Source: Boswellia sacra (taxonomy: Eukaryota; Streptophyta; Magnoliopsida; Sapindales; Burseraceae). Taken from it: a stretch of DNA of 64,000 nucleotides. Shown in pieces: positions 28,079-39,926 of this stretch (position 1 is its first letter; every line of letters begins with the position of its first letter). Under the pieces are notes generated by a model. It searched no databases, was not told the origin of the DNA, and was given only the letters and a program-made list of their open reading frames with translations. Both the position numbers and the translations under genes were made by a program. Where the stretch lies: the NCBI GenBank assembly GCA_013180625.2, contig SNVD02009834.1, forward strand, positions 186,001 through 250,000, in the 5' to 3' direction.

Positions 28079-29092
28079 TAATTGATCGAGTTGGCACATT
28101 TTGCTATTGTATTTGGTTTGTCCACAGTGGTTGGCTTGTGGGAGAAAAATCAAATGAAGGAAATGGGATATCTGGAATGGACTCATTTAAGTCTCAGCTG
28201 ATGGATTGGTCGCTGAAATAGACTAATTTCATAGTTCATATGTATGTGAAAGTTGCTTCTGCCAATATTTAACTGGGCTATTGATGTGTCTGATTCGAAG
28301 GTACGGGGGTTTCTCATTTTTCACTGGAGAACTTTCTTAAAACTTCCTAGCGGGTATAGAATTATAATACATGAAAGTCTTGTAAGATCATTTAGTCCGC
28401 CATTTACATTGTTTAATCTGGGTCAACATTTCACTTCAAATGACAAAAAGTTTGATGTGCTTTCTACATGGACATGGCACTATTCCAATTTCCACCTTAT
28501 CTTTTTTCTTTCTAAAGTTATTCCTGTTTTGATCATAATTTAAATGTTTGCATTGGAGAACTTTTTATTAGGTTTTTTACATAAATCTTACCTCTACTGG
28601 GTTTTGTGAACATTGAATTTGACAAGACTCTGGCGTAATTGAGGAATGGAGCCCGAGAGCAAGAGAAGCTCATTGTCATTGAGCTTGCCCTGCCACAGTA
28701 ATGTATGAGTTCTCGACAATGTTGCCGTTATAGGTTAATTGCCAAAATAAATAAATAAATTATTCTTCAAAAAGAACGGTTATAACATCAAGATATCTAA
28801 ACCACAAACGAGAATGGGTGATAGCTGATTTTGTGGCTTTCTTTCTGTTTTTACTGCCTGTCTTGAGGCCAAGTTGTGTGTAGTGGAGAACATTGCGGAT
28901 AATTATCAGACAAGCCTTGTAGCTACATTTAACTTTTGCGAGGACTCAAAAGCGGTGTACGTGAAAGAGTCCGAGCATTTCCGAATTTTACGTCTTGGTC
29001 ATGTGCATCATTGCATGCACTTCTCCAAAGTTACTTGTGCGCAGGACCAGGAATACAAGAAAGATCTCACATAAAGACCCAGATCTGAAACC

Positions 29093-29207
29093 AAGAAACT
29101 TATTTCATATCCCTCCAATGATATTATTCAAAAGAGATGAAAGGACCCAAATCTGAAACTAAAATATATTTAAATAAATCCTTAGAGGGATATGAAATAA
29201 ATTTCTT
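29093..29207. repeat. 23-bp imperfect inverted repeat (foldback)
   Basis: Arms 29093-29115 and 29185-29207 are complementary at 22 of 23 positions, with a 69-base spacer. Within and next to it a second short direct repeat (GACCCAGATCTGAAAC, about 29077, and GACCCAAATCTGAAAC, about 29144) is also present. Confidence 0.8.
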
Positions 29208-31290
29208 AAAGTCTGCTCGAAGTTTGAAGGGTGCATCTTGAAACATTTCCCCAAAATTTTCGCATCCAAAATTGTTACCATCCTGAAAAACATGAATGGT
29301 CTTAGTGATGCTTGATCGAAATCGGTTCTTCCAGGAAGGCTTCCCATAATTAAACAATGATGATTATGGTGACAATAAAAATCATAGTTGAGAAGGGAAT
29401 AATAACCTAGAAAGATCTTCAGATAATTAAAATTTTGTATTTTTCAATAACAAATGCTTCGAGCCTTATCACCTTGGATTTAATACAACGATGTTCTGCT
29501 GATCTGTCGAAGCAATAGTAGAGGATTAGCAAGTCAAGTAGTGGGCGGTTGTGTTTGCTGTGACTTTTGAACCAAGCAATTGTACAGTAAGTTGCTAAAT
29601 CAATCTTCAAGTCAATCGAAACAGTTTTGCTGCGGTACCTTCCACCAATTCATTTTGTCTCATTTTAACTAATGTGACTATGACATGTTACAAGGGATCC
29701 AATTTATATGCCAATCAATATATAATAGTGTAATTAATTATACGAAAAATAAGACGATAAAATGTGGGAACAAGCACTAATAATAAAACCTCAGGCAGGC
29801 CACAGAGGTGCTGATACTCTCAGAACAAAAATATAGGACCTAGGTATCTATCTTTTGTCACCATTAAAATTTAAGTAATCAAAAGCAGTTTGCACTCACA
29901 AGTCTTTTTTTTCTTATTCATGTGCATTTAGAATAATAAATCAGAAACAGAATATATAACAGAGGAGAATTGTTTAAGAAATCTATAAAATTTGGATTTG
30001 ATTTCTGACAATTCCAAAAAGTGTCTCTCTTCCTTTTGGTTGAAATAGAAAGAAGAGAGAAGAATAAGGATTTTGACAGAAAAGGCAGTGCCCTCAAAGA
30101 CAAAATATCTCAGGAGATGTGATTTGATCTCATCTTTTACATTTGTGTACATGTTTGTCTGTACTTAAGGAAATTGGGATATGCTCATTCTACAAACCTG
30201 ATTGAATTTCATATTAGCTTCATTGTTACTTTTTTTTGTTGTAAAAGTTGAAGTGTGAACCCACCCTCAAAAAGAGAAACTTCGCTTGGAAGGTAGAGCA
30301 TCTCCTGTTTTTCCCTCTACCAACTCAAGTAAGAATAAAAAGTGTGTAACTGTGTGAGGAATATATGCTATTAGGTGGATATTAGTCAATTTATGGGAGA
30401 AGATTTGGCTTTTCCTAGTATTGAATGCAGCCTCAATTTCCACACACTAATAAAAGTTGAGACTTGGCTTTCCCTAAAAAAAGAAGATTGAAATTTATTT
30501 CCAACTGAAGAAAATAAACGAGAGATTTTAATAAAAGTTCTCCAGCAGGCTGCCAAATCATACTTGTTGAGCAGATGGATTCAAACTTGACATTATTAAC
30601 AACATTCTAGAAAGAGCTATGTGTCAAGATTACAACAATTTGGAGTCTCTGGAAAAAATCTTGAAATGAATAGTAGATTTTAGAAGCGGTGAAGAACCAG
30701 TCCAGCTCTAGCAATCCTAGTAAGATGGGACAACATTATTTATTGGTGATATATGCTGCCAAATGCTTCAGTCTCAGTGTCGACTTCAAGACTTTGGCAT
30801 TATAAATACTTGTTCATAAATTCCGAAACCCTGAAATTAAATTTAAACCTGTGTCTTGTCCGCACTTGAGAATGTTGATCTACCAAGATTCTCCACTGCT
30901 AATATAAAAAATACAATTAATTTATTAATATGAGTACAGAAGTCGTAAGAACAATGTAATGGTAGTGCCGGCCGACTGAATAGCATAATAATCTATCTGA
31001 AGTTTGCTTGGTTTCCTTGTGCTTGAGGCAGGCACACAAAACCAAACCGAGCATCTGCTATGCATAGGACTGGCATAGAGAGTTACAGTGTTACGTTAGT
31101 AACCTATGCTAAAATAAGTACAAGAGTTAATCCCTCGACTAAGAAATAGTAATCCCTTAGGCTCAAACTATATGCAGAAAAACTAATCAATTTTTAAAAA
31201 ATTTAAAAAAAGTACCAAATTTATGTTTCTTTTGTAAATAATTATGTCCCTTAAAAATTTTATATCATAGCCTTCTGTCGAATATTAGAC

Positions 31291-31356
31291 GTTATCCAAT
31301 TTATCCTTCGAGTACTTTGACATGTTATCCAATTTATCCATAGAGTACTTTGACAT
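31291..31356. repeat. 33-bp tandem duplication
   Basis: Two adjacent 33-base units (31291-31323 and 31324-31356) both begin GTTATCCAATTTATCC and end AGTACTTTGACAT. They differ at only a few positions in the middle. Confidence 0.9.
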
Positions 31357-31454
31357 AATCGTTTCTGTAACCCACACTTAAAATTAAATTTTAGGTAATT
31401 TCTTTCAATTTTTCCGTCAATTTATTATAACGACTTTGGTGCCTGGACTCGTGT

Positions 31455-31458
<4 letters not shown>

Positions 31459-31499
<41 letters not shown>
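31459..31499. repeat. Compound (AT)n(AC)n microsatellite
   Basis: About 13 AT units run directly into about 7 AC units. Confidence 0.9.
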
Positions 31500-32589
31500 T
31501 GATTTTGATCATCCAAAAAGGCATGGAAAGTGTAGCCGTGGAGATCTGAACCCATTTTGCTCGTGCCTCACTGTCCCTTGTGCCATGATGAAAAACATAA
31601 CATAAAGAAGTTGCGCTTTAAGACAAAATCTTAAAAACTTGTGACAGTCGGTGAATTCATTAAACAAAAGCTTATAATAGATTTTTTCTTCAGGGAAACC
31701 AAGGTATGCAATCCAATTAATTAGCAGTCCGTCATAGGTATGTCCAACTCTAAGCATAATTTGTCGCCTCCAAGAACTTTACGGACAGTGGATGTTAAGT
31801 CTTGGCAGCAATTAAAAAAAATAAAGAAAATCACGTTTCACTAATCTCCAGGAATTTTCACCATTACGATTTGGGAACCAAAGTGCCCCACCACGATCGC
31901 ATATTACAATACAGATCGAAGAAAAAGATTGGCCATGCCTACGCTGAATCGATCAGAAAGTAATTTGAAAACAAACTTTAAAGCCACAAGTGCTCCAATG
32001 TCTCCATAAAAAATCCAGGCATCAGTTTTACACCTCCAATTTCCATTCTGGGCTATCCAGGAGGACCGCATAATAATGTTTAACAAAAATGAAAAATAAT
32101 ACTAACCCACAGACCTGAATTAAATCAATCGTTTTTTGATTGCGCATGTTAATAATTCCAATATGTCAACACTCATCAAATTTGTGAACAGTGTCAAGCA
32201 GAAGCAGCAGGAAGAAGAGAGAAGTAGTAAATTTACATGACAATAACATAAATTAAATAACTAATAAATTGAAATTGGCGGATTACAGAAAACTTTGTCA
32301 ATAATAGTATTATGGATACACTAATAGGAACAAAGAAACACAAGTTCTCTCTGGTTCAGCATGACTAAAACCAGCCGACCGAGTTGGAGAATTACATGTT
32401 ATGATAAATATATTAACATACATACTGGAACTGACTGGACTAGACTAGACTAAGAACTGCTGCAACTGCCAAAAACTTCAGTGCATCAGCCACCCTAAAC
32501 ATCATCATCATCATCTACATTAACGTTACAAATACAAATAATAATAGACAACACATACAACATATTTATCTATCTACTCATTTAAAATT

Positions 32590-33762
32590 TTAAGATAGGA
32601 TAGAAGCCCAATCGATCTCGTAAGAAGGGTACTTCTGCAACATAAAGTTCTCCGATGCCACATCCAAAGACGGGTACTTCTGCAACATAAAATTCTCCGA
32701 AACCACATCCAGAGACGGCTCGCTGCAATCCTGAAACGTCATATCCGACAAAGGAGAGGACCCAGCTGAGGCGTCACTCAAACTGCTGCTCTCAACCTTA
32801 ACACAACAACTGCTTTCCACCTCACCAGCACCTACCAAACTCCCCGCTTTCTCCGACTCCTCCACCCCCGACACACTGCTTCCCGAACAACGGCTGCGTT
32901 TCTTATTCTCGGCAGAGCTTTCTTTCTTCCCTCTCTTCCCCTGTTTCTGCGCCTCAGCCAAGCTCTCGCAAATGGCTTCCAGCTTCGCGTCCACAGAGGA
33001 ATGTAGAGGTTTATACTCGCCGAACTCGCCACCGATGTGGGACCCATTGTGTCGTAGGTTGGGGAAGTTGAGCCTGGCGAAATCGCCACGTAGCTTGTAA
33101 GCGGCCTTGTCGTAGGCCAAGGCGGCTTCTTCAGCGGTGTCGAAAGTACCAAGCCAGAGCCGGGTCCGGTTCTTAGGAAGTCGGATCTCGGCAACCCATT
33201 TGCCCCAATGACGCTGCCTAACTCCTCTGTAGAGCTTCGTGGGCTTAGGAGGAGTCCCCACTTGCTTCATTGGGATGGGCTTGGGAGAGAGGAAGCTAAG
33301 GTGATGATTCTGTTGTTGTTGCGGCTGTTGCCAGAACATTTGTGTTTGGTTCGGGTTTTGGGGTTGGATTTGGGTTTGGATCTGCTGGATCTGGAACTGG
33401 GTGAGGCTGTTGAGTCCAATTGAACACGGTTGCTGTTGTTGCTGCTGGAGACCAAAATATGGGTCATGGATCGCGAACCCATTTGAAGAGAGATGGGTAG
33501 ACGATGTAGAGCAACTTTCCGGGTAGAAACCGGGTTCTGGGATTGTGTTTGTGGTTGTAGTTGGGAAAGAGGGACAGAAAGAGAGATAATTGTAAGAAGT
33601 AGAAGGGAAACGAGGAGGAGAAGATGAAGAATTTGAAGGAAAAGTAGAAGCAGACGTAGAAGCACTTTTCATAAAAGGTTCAAGCGCTTCCATGAGTTCA
33701 CCCCCAAAGTGATCTGATTCAAGAGCTGATCTGCTACTGTAGAAATCCATCGTAGCTGCCAT
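32590..33762 (-). CDS. RAP2-4: AP2/ERF transcription factor, RAP2.4 type (DREB subgroup A-6)
   Basis: A single-exon coding region of 390 residues. Members of this group are nuclear DNA-binding regulators of light, ethylene, drought and wound responses, and some (WIND type) promote dedifferentiation. It starts [16 protein letters not shown], then [14 protein letters not shown], the conserved group N-terminus. This ATG at 33760-33762 is preferred because no upstream in-frame ATG exists. The middle is rich in Gln, Ser and Pro. The AP2 domain spans about residues 177-236 ([20 protein letters not shown] ... FARLNFPNL), followed by the group-specific [20 protein letters not shown] and [18 protein letters not shown]. 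Then come a basic Lys/Arg stretch (possible nuclear localisation signal) and a C-terminus ending [10 protein letters not shown]. The oddity is a 45-bp in-frame tandem duplication just before that end. The A-6 call is secure; the exact paralogue (RAP2.4 versus RAP2-13/WIND) is less so. Confidence 0.94.
   Translation of the reverse strand: MAATMDFYSSRSALESDHFGGELMEALEPFMKSASTSASTFPSNSSSSPPRFPSTSYNYLSFCPSFPTTTTNTIPEPGFYPESCSTSSTHLSSNGFAIHDPYFGLQQQQQQPCSIGLNSLTQFQIQQIQTQIQPQNPNQTQMFWQQPQQQQNHHLSFLSPKPIPMKQVGTPPKPTKLYRGVRQRHWGKWVAEIRLPKNRTRLWLGTFDTAEEAALAYDKAAYKLRGDFARLNFPNLRHNGSHIGGEFGEYKPLHSSVDAKLEAICESLAEAQKQGKRGKKESSAENKKRSRCSGSSVSGVEESEKAGSLVGAGEVESSCCVKVESSSLSDASAGSSPLSDMTFQDCSEPSLDVVSENFMLQKYPSLDVASENFMLQKYPSYEIDWASILS
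32627..32716 (-). repeat. 45-bp in-frame tandem duplication in the AP2/ERF coding region
   Basis: Units 32627-32671 and 32672-32716 differ at only four positions by eye. They encode the 15-residue unit [15 protein letters not shown] and its near-copy (V for A) in tandem. Confidence 0.95.
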
Positions 33763-34358
33763 TGAACTGATCAACACTCAGGTAAAATATTGTTAAACCA
33801 AAAAAAGATCGAAACTTGAAACAGAAGAAAGAAAACCAACCTGGTTCTCGTCAAAATTAAAGAACAGGTTTTGATTTTGAAATAGAAAAGATCAAAGAGA
33901 TTTAAAATACCCAACCTCTTCAATTCTAAAATAAAAAGAAACCTAAAAAATCAACCTTTAGGGAACTAAAAATTACCCTTCAAGCTGACTCGCCTAACCC
34001 AAGAAAAAAAAAAGGCTTTTAAGCTAAAATTTGCCAGAAAATCAAGTTAAAAACTAAAACCTGGATCTCGATTCTGAAAACACCTGGCTTTCGAGAAATC
34101 CTTCTAAGTTTGCTTTTTAACCATTGTTTTTGTTATTTGGAAAACAAACCCAAAAATCAGATTTTTGAAAGACAGATGATTAACAGAAAGGGATTCAGAG
34201 AAGCGGGGAATTACAGAGGGGGGAATTGTTAAAAAACTAAACGAAAATCAAGCTCACAACGCTCAGATTTGTGCTTTCACGACTCTCTTTCTTATTTCTT
34301 GCCTTTCCTGTGTGTTTCTCTCAGCTTTTGGTTGTGCAATCCCTTCCTCTGCCTCACC

Positions 34359-34367
34359 ATTATATAG
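34359..34367 (-). promoter_or_regulatory. Probable TATA box of the AP2/ERF gene
   Basis: Reads CTATATAAT on the minus strand, about 600 bases upstream of the start codon. The region between has no long frame on the gene's strand and would be a leader, possibly with an intron. Position and sequence suit a core promoter; no transcript evidence is available. Confidence 0.5.
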
Positions 34368-37300
34368 CACGCCACTCTCTTTACTCTCTCTCTAAATCAT
34401 TTCATCAATTCTTAATTTCACACTTGCTTTATTTTAATCACACGTCTTTCTCTCTCTACTCAGCTTCCAATCGTGACGTAAGACCTCTTCAATCAAAAAA
34501 CCCCTCACCCATTCATATCTCGACACGTATACCCATCTCGTGCTGATGAACAGACACCTGTCGGTCTCTTGCATCAGTAACTGTCAGGTGTGAGTGGTAG
34601 GATGTAGTTGTCAGATGACTAATAATTTGTCTACAACCTTGTTGACCATACATGGGTGAGTTCACATTTGGCATCAGCATCTGCATCCGCCTCGCTCTTC
34701 TCTTTTGACAATTGCACTCTCCGGCTCCGCCTGTTAAATCAATTAATTTATTTATTTATATGACATAAATGTTACGGCATATACAGTGATTTATTATTTT
34801 TTTTTGGCCCCCTCCTTATTTGCTTATTAAATTGAAGGGATAAGGTTTGTTCGTGCGCAAAGTGACCCACTTCATTAACGGATGTGATCCATTAATGGTC
34901 ACCAACTTCCTCCATTTTGGCTTTGACTGTATGAAACTTTCATTTATTTTTATTTAATATGGTAGAGAAGTAGTGCTAGAGCAGACCATTATTAGCTGAT
35001 ATCACATGTTGCGGCTACCATATACCAGGCTCTTGTACACTATTTTTATTCATTCTTGTCATAAGATAAATTATCTATTCAATAATTTACTTATTGTCAA
35101 ATGATTTTAAATTAAATTAAAAATTGGTTTTGATTTTGATGCCGCTACAACATATCCAACGGCTGCGACTCCGGCCCAGCCGGAGACGCTCTGAAATGGT
35201 CAAATTAACCATGGTTAACACGGTTGAGCGTGGTTCGGTTAAGGGCAACGACGTGAAAAGCAAGTCACGTGAAGTAGTAATGCGAGTGGGACAAGCTCTT
35301 CATTTACGGCGCCAGTTGCTACACAAAAAGTTTGGACTTTGGGAAGCCGAGGTTTCGAGGGACTTGACCCCGGCGCACCAAGCGCGTGCATATTGACGGG
35401 AGTTACGAGTTTGGGCGAACAAAAAGAAAATGGATTAATCACGGGTTTGGAGATCGCGTGGGCGCAGAAATTGAGGAGGGAAGGCTTAGGTATTTTATTA
35501 GAGTATTAATTGGGGGCTGAGGGGAAGTGCAGTGAAGCGCAGGTTAAGTTGGTTGACCAAATTGGGTTAAGCAGGATCCGGAATGAATGTTGGTGCATGT
35601 CGGGCGGGAATCCAAGACCCATCACGCATGCTCCGCTCTTTTCTTTAATGCATCTGGTAGAAGTAGAACGTTGAAATCATTTAAATATTATTTTTAATAA
35701 TTAAATAGAATAGTTTATAGTAAAATTATACAATATTTATTTTTAAATGATATTATACCCTTATTTTTTTTTCAAAGTATTGACCTTAGCCACACGTAAA
35801 ATTATCATTTATACTAAATAAAAATTTTGTATTTGAGAAATAACCAATTATCATCTTTCTTATCTTACCTGCTATTAATGTAATTTTAATATAAAAAGTT
35901 AGAAATAGATGATGATGAATATGTGCACATAAAAGAAGGCGTTTTCAAGTTAAGCAATGAACCATAAATAATAAATTAAAGTGAAAATTTTCAATAATTA
36001 GCTCCCAAGAAATTAAGGCTAATCGAAGTCAAAATGATGCCATTACGTAGAAGGCAGATCCAGTGACAATATAATATAAATTGGAATGGCATCATTTAAA
36101 GAATACAGAAGGCAGATCCAAATATCTTCACACCTCCCCCACCGCACCCCAACCCCACTTGGGAAAGTTGGTATGAAAAAGAAGGAAGTATCGATTCTAA
36201 TTCTAATTCTATTGCTAGAAAAACATGTTTTTAATTTAAACACACATAAAAACAAATTAATTTGCATGACGTTGACACTGCTACGTGTTGCTAATTATTT
36301 CCATAGAAAGTTTCTTATTTGGGCCTAGTTTTATGATTTTGATTAATACACTTCGTCCATACCACAAACACATATTTTTTAGTCGGTAATTTGTGTACAC
36401 TAATCAAGATTAAGCTAAACTAATATTCTAACATTTATAGTCTCGTCATTTATGTTATGTCATAGTTGATTAAAAAATTTATTCCACTACAAATTTAAAA
36501 TGCATCTACTTAAAATTGTGTTAATTAAGAATCGTGAATTGGTGAAGGGGTTAAAACCAGACCCGTAATCCCCGATTCGGGGTTTAGAGTAATTGCGTGG
36601 AAGGGTTAAAAAAAAAAAACAAGGAGAAATTGGGTAAGAAAAGGGGCCTGAAATGAAAATATCAGGAGACGAGAAATTGGCGGTGTGGACTGGAAAAGAG
36701 AAAGGCAAGCGGGAGGAGGAAGCCGCGTCGCCGAATAAAGTCAGTCAGTCAAGAACGTGAGTGGGGCCAGTGGGAGCCAGGAACTTAAGAAACCGCAGCT
36801 TTTGACGCGGTTTTGGTCTCCACTTGCATTCATTCATCAATTTCACGCGGCCGTTTTTCTTGGTATTCAGCAACCGCTGTCGTCCCGCCACGTGTCTTTT
36901 GTGACGCCACCTTGTGCAAAAATGACACAACCCGGCTTCTCAGTTGTATGATAATAATATTATAATATATGAATAATTTGAACCCATGTGCATTTCACGT
37001 GATTCCCTTCCTATAGGGCCAACCTTACCTGCTCTGTTCCGCTATGAAACTGAAATTGAATTCTCGTTTTCAGTTTTAGCTTATGATGATAGTCCCTCAT
37101 TTGTCAACACTTACTTACTTGCCAAAGCTGAGAACTTTCAAATTTTAGTCTTCTATAACCGAGTTTAAAGGGGTGGTCTAAAATTTTAACCAAACTTTTC
37201 AAATTTCATATAAGTTAACGGAATGATTTACTGGTAAATCATTGCGGATTAATGCGTACAACATCCATCAGAATTACAAGGTGACCGCTACAACATTATT

Positions 37301-38344
37301 GTCGACGTATATCAATTTATTAAAAATATTTTTTGAGACTTTTTCAACTCATATTAGCTATATAACGAAAAATATTAATAAATCTATAAAAAATTAAAAC
37401 AACTTTCTGAATATGGCTCTCTCTTTTAATTTTTTTTTAAGCATTAAATTATATTTTTGGGCTAACGAGGGTTTTTGTAAAGCTTTAATTTGTTTTGGAT
37501 GAAATCTATCTTATGATTGTTTAAAATTTTATATGGTATGATGTATTTCATTACTAATATGGGGTCGTGTGACATAAGATAAGAGCAAAGTAGAATTGAA
37601 AACATGGTTATTTGGGTGTGAAAGAATGTACAGAGATTTCGTCCGGAGATGGAGAGAGCAAAATTAGAAGCAAAGTAAAAGCGACTACCCAGTAGTTTGC
37701 TGAGTGGACGCTATTCAAAATTTTGTTGGTGGAGTTAAGGCAACAATGCGGCCACCTAAACCACAAACACTCCAATAATTAGTATACAGAATCATTTGCC
37801 TCAGCCGAAGGTCAAAATGATTGGAACGTTTATTTGTATTTTCTATGAAACCCTTTTTGTGATTTTCGTTGCTTGAGCTGGAAAGGTGAGAAATTAAAGC
37901 CCCTCATTTGATGATGTTTCTGTGAATCTGTTTCAGGAATTGATTTATGAGGGAGTGCAAATTCATCGATCTTGTCATTTTCACCCAGCAGTTTTTAATG
38001 TCATTATAACCAAGATATTTCAATTGATTTGGTGGGGGAACTCAAGTACTCAACTTCAACTTTTTCAGGACACTGCATATGGAATACAGCTAATTGTTTC
38101 CCTAAGTCGCTTTATGCCTTTTATCTTACGCTTTCAAAGAGGATGAGAGATGATTTTCCTCCCAAATTAAAGTGCTTTTCTTCAAAGTTTTGTTAATCAA
38201 TTTTATATTTTAAGCTGCAAACTAGCAATAAATGATACACCTATAGTATCAAAATCGACTTCACTGTGAATACCAACTATAAATGCTCTTTCAACTTTAG
38301 TGGTATATGTTGCGTAAAAGTGAGCAGAGCCCAAGATTTTTTTT

Positions 38345-39075
38345 CATTTCTTTTCCTTCTAGAATACCTGCGAATTGAACATGCTTAATAATTTGAGTAT
38401 GATGGCATGGCAACATTCGGATAGGTTCAAAAAGAAAAAGAGAGGATAGGTTCTCTTGAAATATTAAGAGGTTGTAAATGGTATTAGATGCAAAGGTACA
38501 TTAATTTCATCTAAAAATTATAAATAAATATAAAAGTTATATATACGTATTTATAATTTTTTTTAAATGGTTTACACATTATATATATATGTTTATAAAT
38601 TAATTTCTAATTTTTATATGATATGATGTGAAACACATGTGATGTATTGAAATATAAAAAATGACTTGAGAATGCAAATTCTAATATAACAGGGCCATTT
38701 CACAGCTTGATTTTTCTAATTTTAGAATGTTAAGTGATGATAGTGGTGGAATACCTTTGGACATGACCCACTAAATGAACTCTTTTCATTTCTTTTCTTT
38801 CTAATATACCTTTGCTTAATCATTTAAGTATGATGGCATGCATGGCAAAATCGTATAGGTTCAAACAATAAGGAGAGACAGCTAATGTTTTATTGAAAGT
38901 TGAAATATTAAGGCTTAACTTAAGAGGTGGTAAGAGGTATTAACATGAGAAATTTTTGTGAGCTATTTTGAGGATCTGTTGAATGGAAAACAAATGCTCA
39001 TATAGCAAGGCCAGCAGGCCACTTAACAGCTTGTTTTTCTAATTTTAGAATGTCAAGTACTGACAGTGGTGGGCG
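38345..39075. repeat. Diverged tandem segmental duplication
   Basis: Several blocks recur in the same order: ATTTCTTTTCcTTCTA (38345 and 38788), TTTgAGTATGATGGCATG followed by ATAGGTTCAAA, GAAATATTAAG with GAGGTgGTAA, and CTTGTTTTTCTAATTTTAGA with AGTGGTGG (about 38707 and 39029). The second copy is shorter. No coding potential is evident. Confidence 0.7.
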
Positions 39076-39576
39076 GTGACTGTTAAGTCTTTAAGGAAAG
39101 TTTAGATTAGATAGTGTAGTAATTGGTCGATGGCTACTTGTGTGGCTTATGCGGATTAGGACTCCGGTCCTGCTCTTTCTGGGTAGTGGAGCCACACCGC
39201 TGTACATCTGACACGCCACCACCACGCATTCATTTTTTGGGCCAAAATCACCCAATATTTCCGACGAGTAGAAAATCTGAATCAAATTGGGGATTTTATA
39301 GTTTAATTAGCTAAACCTTAATTATTTGCTTATTACAACTTTATGCCCGACTCTTAATTATCGAGGCCAACTGCCTCCCAAGTGCTTTCCGCTATGCTTT
39401 AAATGCACCTAGCAACCCTGATTCTTAATTCACTTGTTTAAGGTGTGTTCTTTTTTATTTCATATGTTTTTGTTTTTAAAATGATTTAGGAATATGTGGT
39501 TGATTTTAAATTATTTTAAATTTTGAAAATAATATGTAGTTGAGATTGAATATAAATTATATTAAAAAATGCGTAG

Positions 39577-39581
39577 CATAG
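39577..39581. repeat. Target-site duplication, left copy (CATAG)
   Basis: The 5-bp CATAG directly abuts the left LTR and is matched exactly at 44860-44864. A 5-bp duplication is normal for Ty1/copia integration. Confidence 0.92.
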
Positions 39582-39926
39582 ATTTGGATTTTAGGGAGAA
39601 ATGCTTGCAGCACTCTACCGGCTGCAGAGCTTTACTGTTCTATTTATATCAAAAGGAAAATGAGATACATTTTAGGATGCCATGTGTCCTACATCAGTGG
39701 TACCAAAAACAATTGCCAATAACAGCAATGCACCTGGCATCTTACTAGAAGCAACCGGAAGGAAAGCTAACTAATTCTGCTTAAGAAATAAAAACAGCAA
39801 ATGAACAGAATTAACTGGATTAATAACAGACTTAACAGACTATGCTGAGGTGTCCAGAAACCTTATCCAGCAAGGCAGCGGCAGGGGAGCCAGCAGGGCA
39901 GTCCAGCTCAATGAGCTGTCTTGACA
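39582..39926 (-). repeat. 3' LTR of the copia element
   Basis: 345 bp. On the element's strand it begins TGTCAAGACAGC and ends AATCCAAAT. The last 19 bases of the gag-pol frame, including its stop codon, lie inside it. Confidence 0.95.

Larger units (their letters stand above)
28079..32589. other. Intergenic between ERGIC3 and the AP2/ERF gene
   Basis: The first few hundred bases should be the ERGIC3 3' UTR. The bases just right of 32300 should hold the 3' UTR of the minus-strand AP2/ERF gene. Between them I see no convincing gene. The stretch holds a 23-bp inverted repeat (29093-29207), a 33-bp tandem duplication (31291-31356) and an (AT)n(AC)n microsatellite (31459-31499). Open frames at 29124-29357 and 31509-31757 (minus) have no recognisable motifs. 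Confidence 0.5.
33763..39576. other. AP2/ERF upstream region and intergenic stretch
   Basis: About 33763-34330 is the probable leader of the AP2/ERF gene, and the bases to the right are its promoter. From about 34700 to 39576 I recognise no gene. Short open frames such as 35124-35396 (+) have no known motif. A diverged direct duplication occupies about 38345-39075. Confidence 0.5.

Noticed and set aside
29124..29357. 77-codon minus-strand frame
   Set aside because: Overlaps the inverted repeat; no recognisable family. Kept only as part of the intergenic description.
30280..30305. tRNA-like GGAAGGTAGAGC segment
   Set aside because: Resembles a D-arm only; no acceptor stem, anticodon arm or T-arm can be placed around it.
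33267..33665. 132-codon minus-strand frame inside the AP2/ERF gene
   Set aside because: Leu/Ser-rich shadow of the Gln- and Ser-rich coding region in another frame.
34271..34546. 91-codon plus-strand frame
   Set aside because: It is antisense to the leader and TATA region of the AP2/ERF gene, and is pyrimidine-rich with no family motif.
35124..35396. 90-codon plus-strand frame rich in Arg
   Set aside because: No recognisable domain, no flanking exon and no promoter evidence; likely chance.
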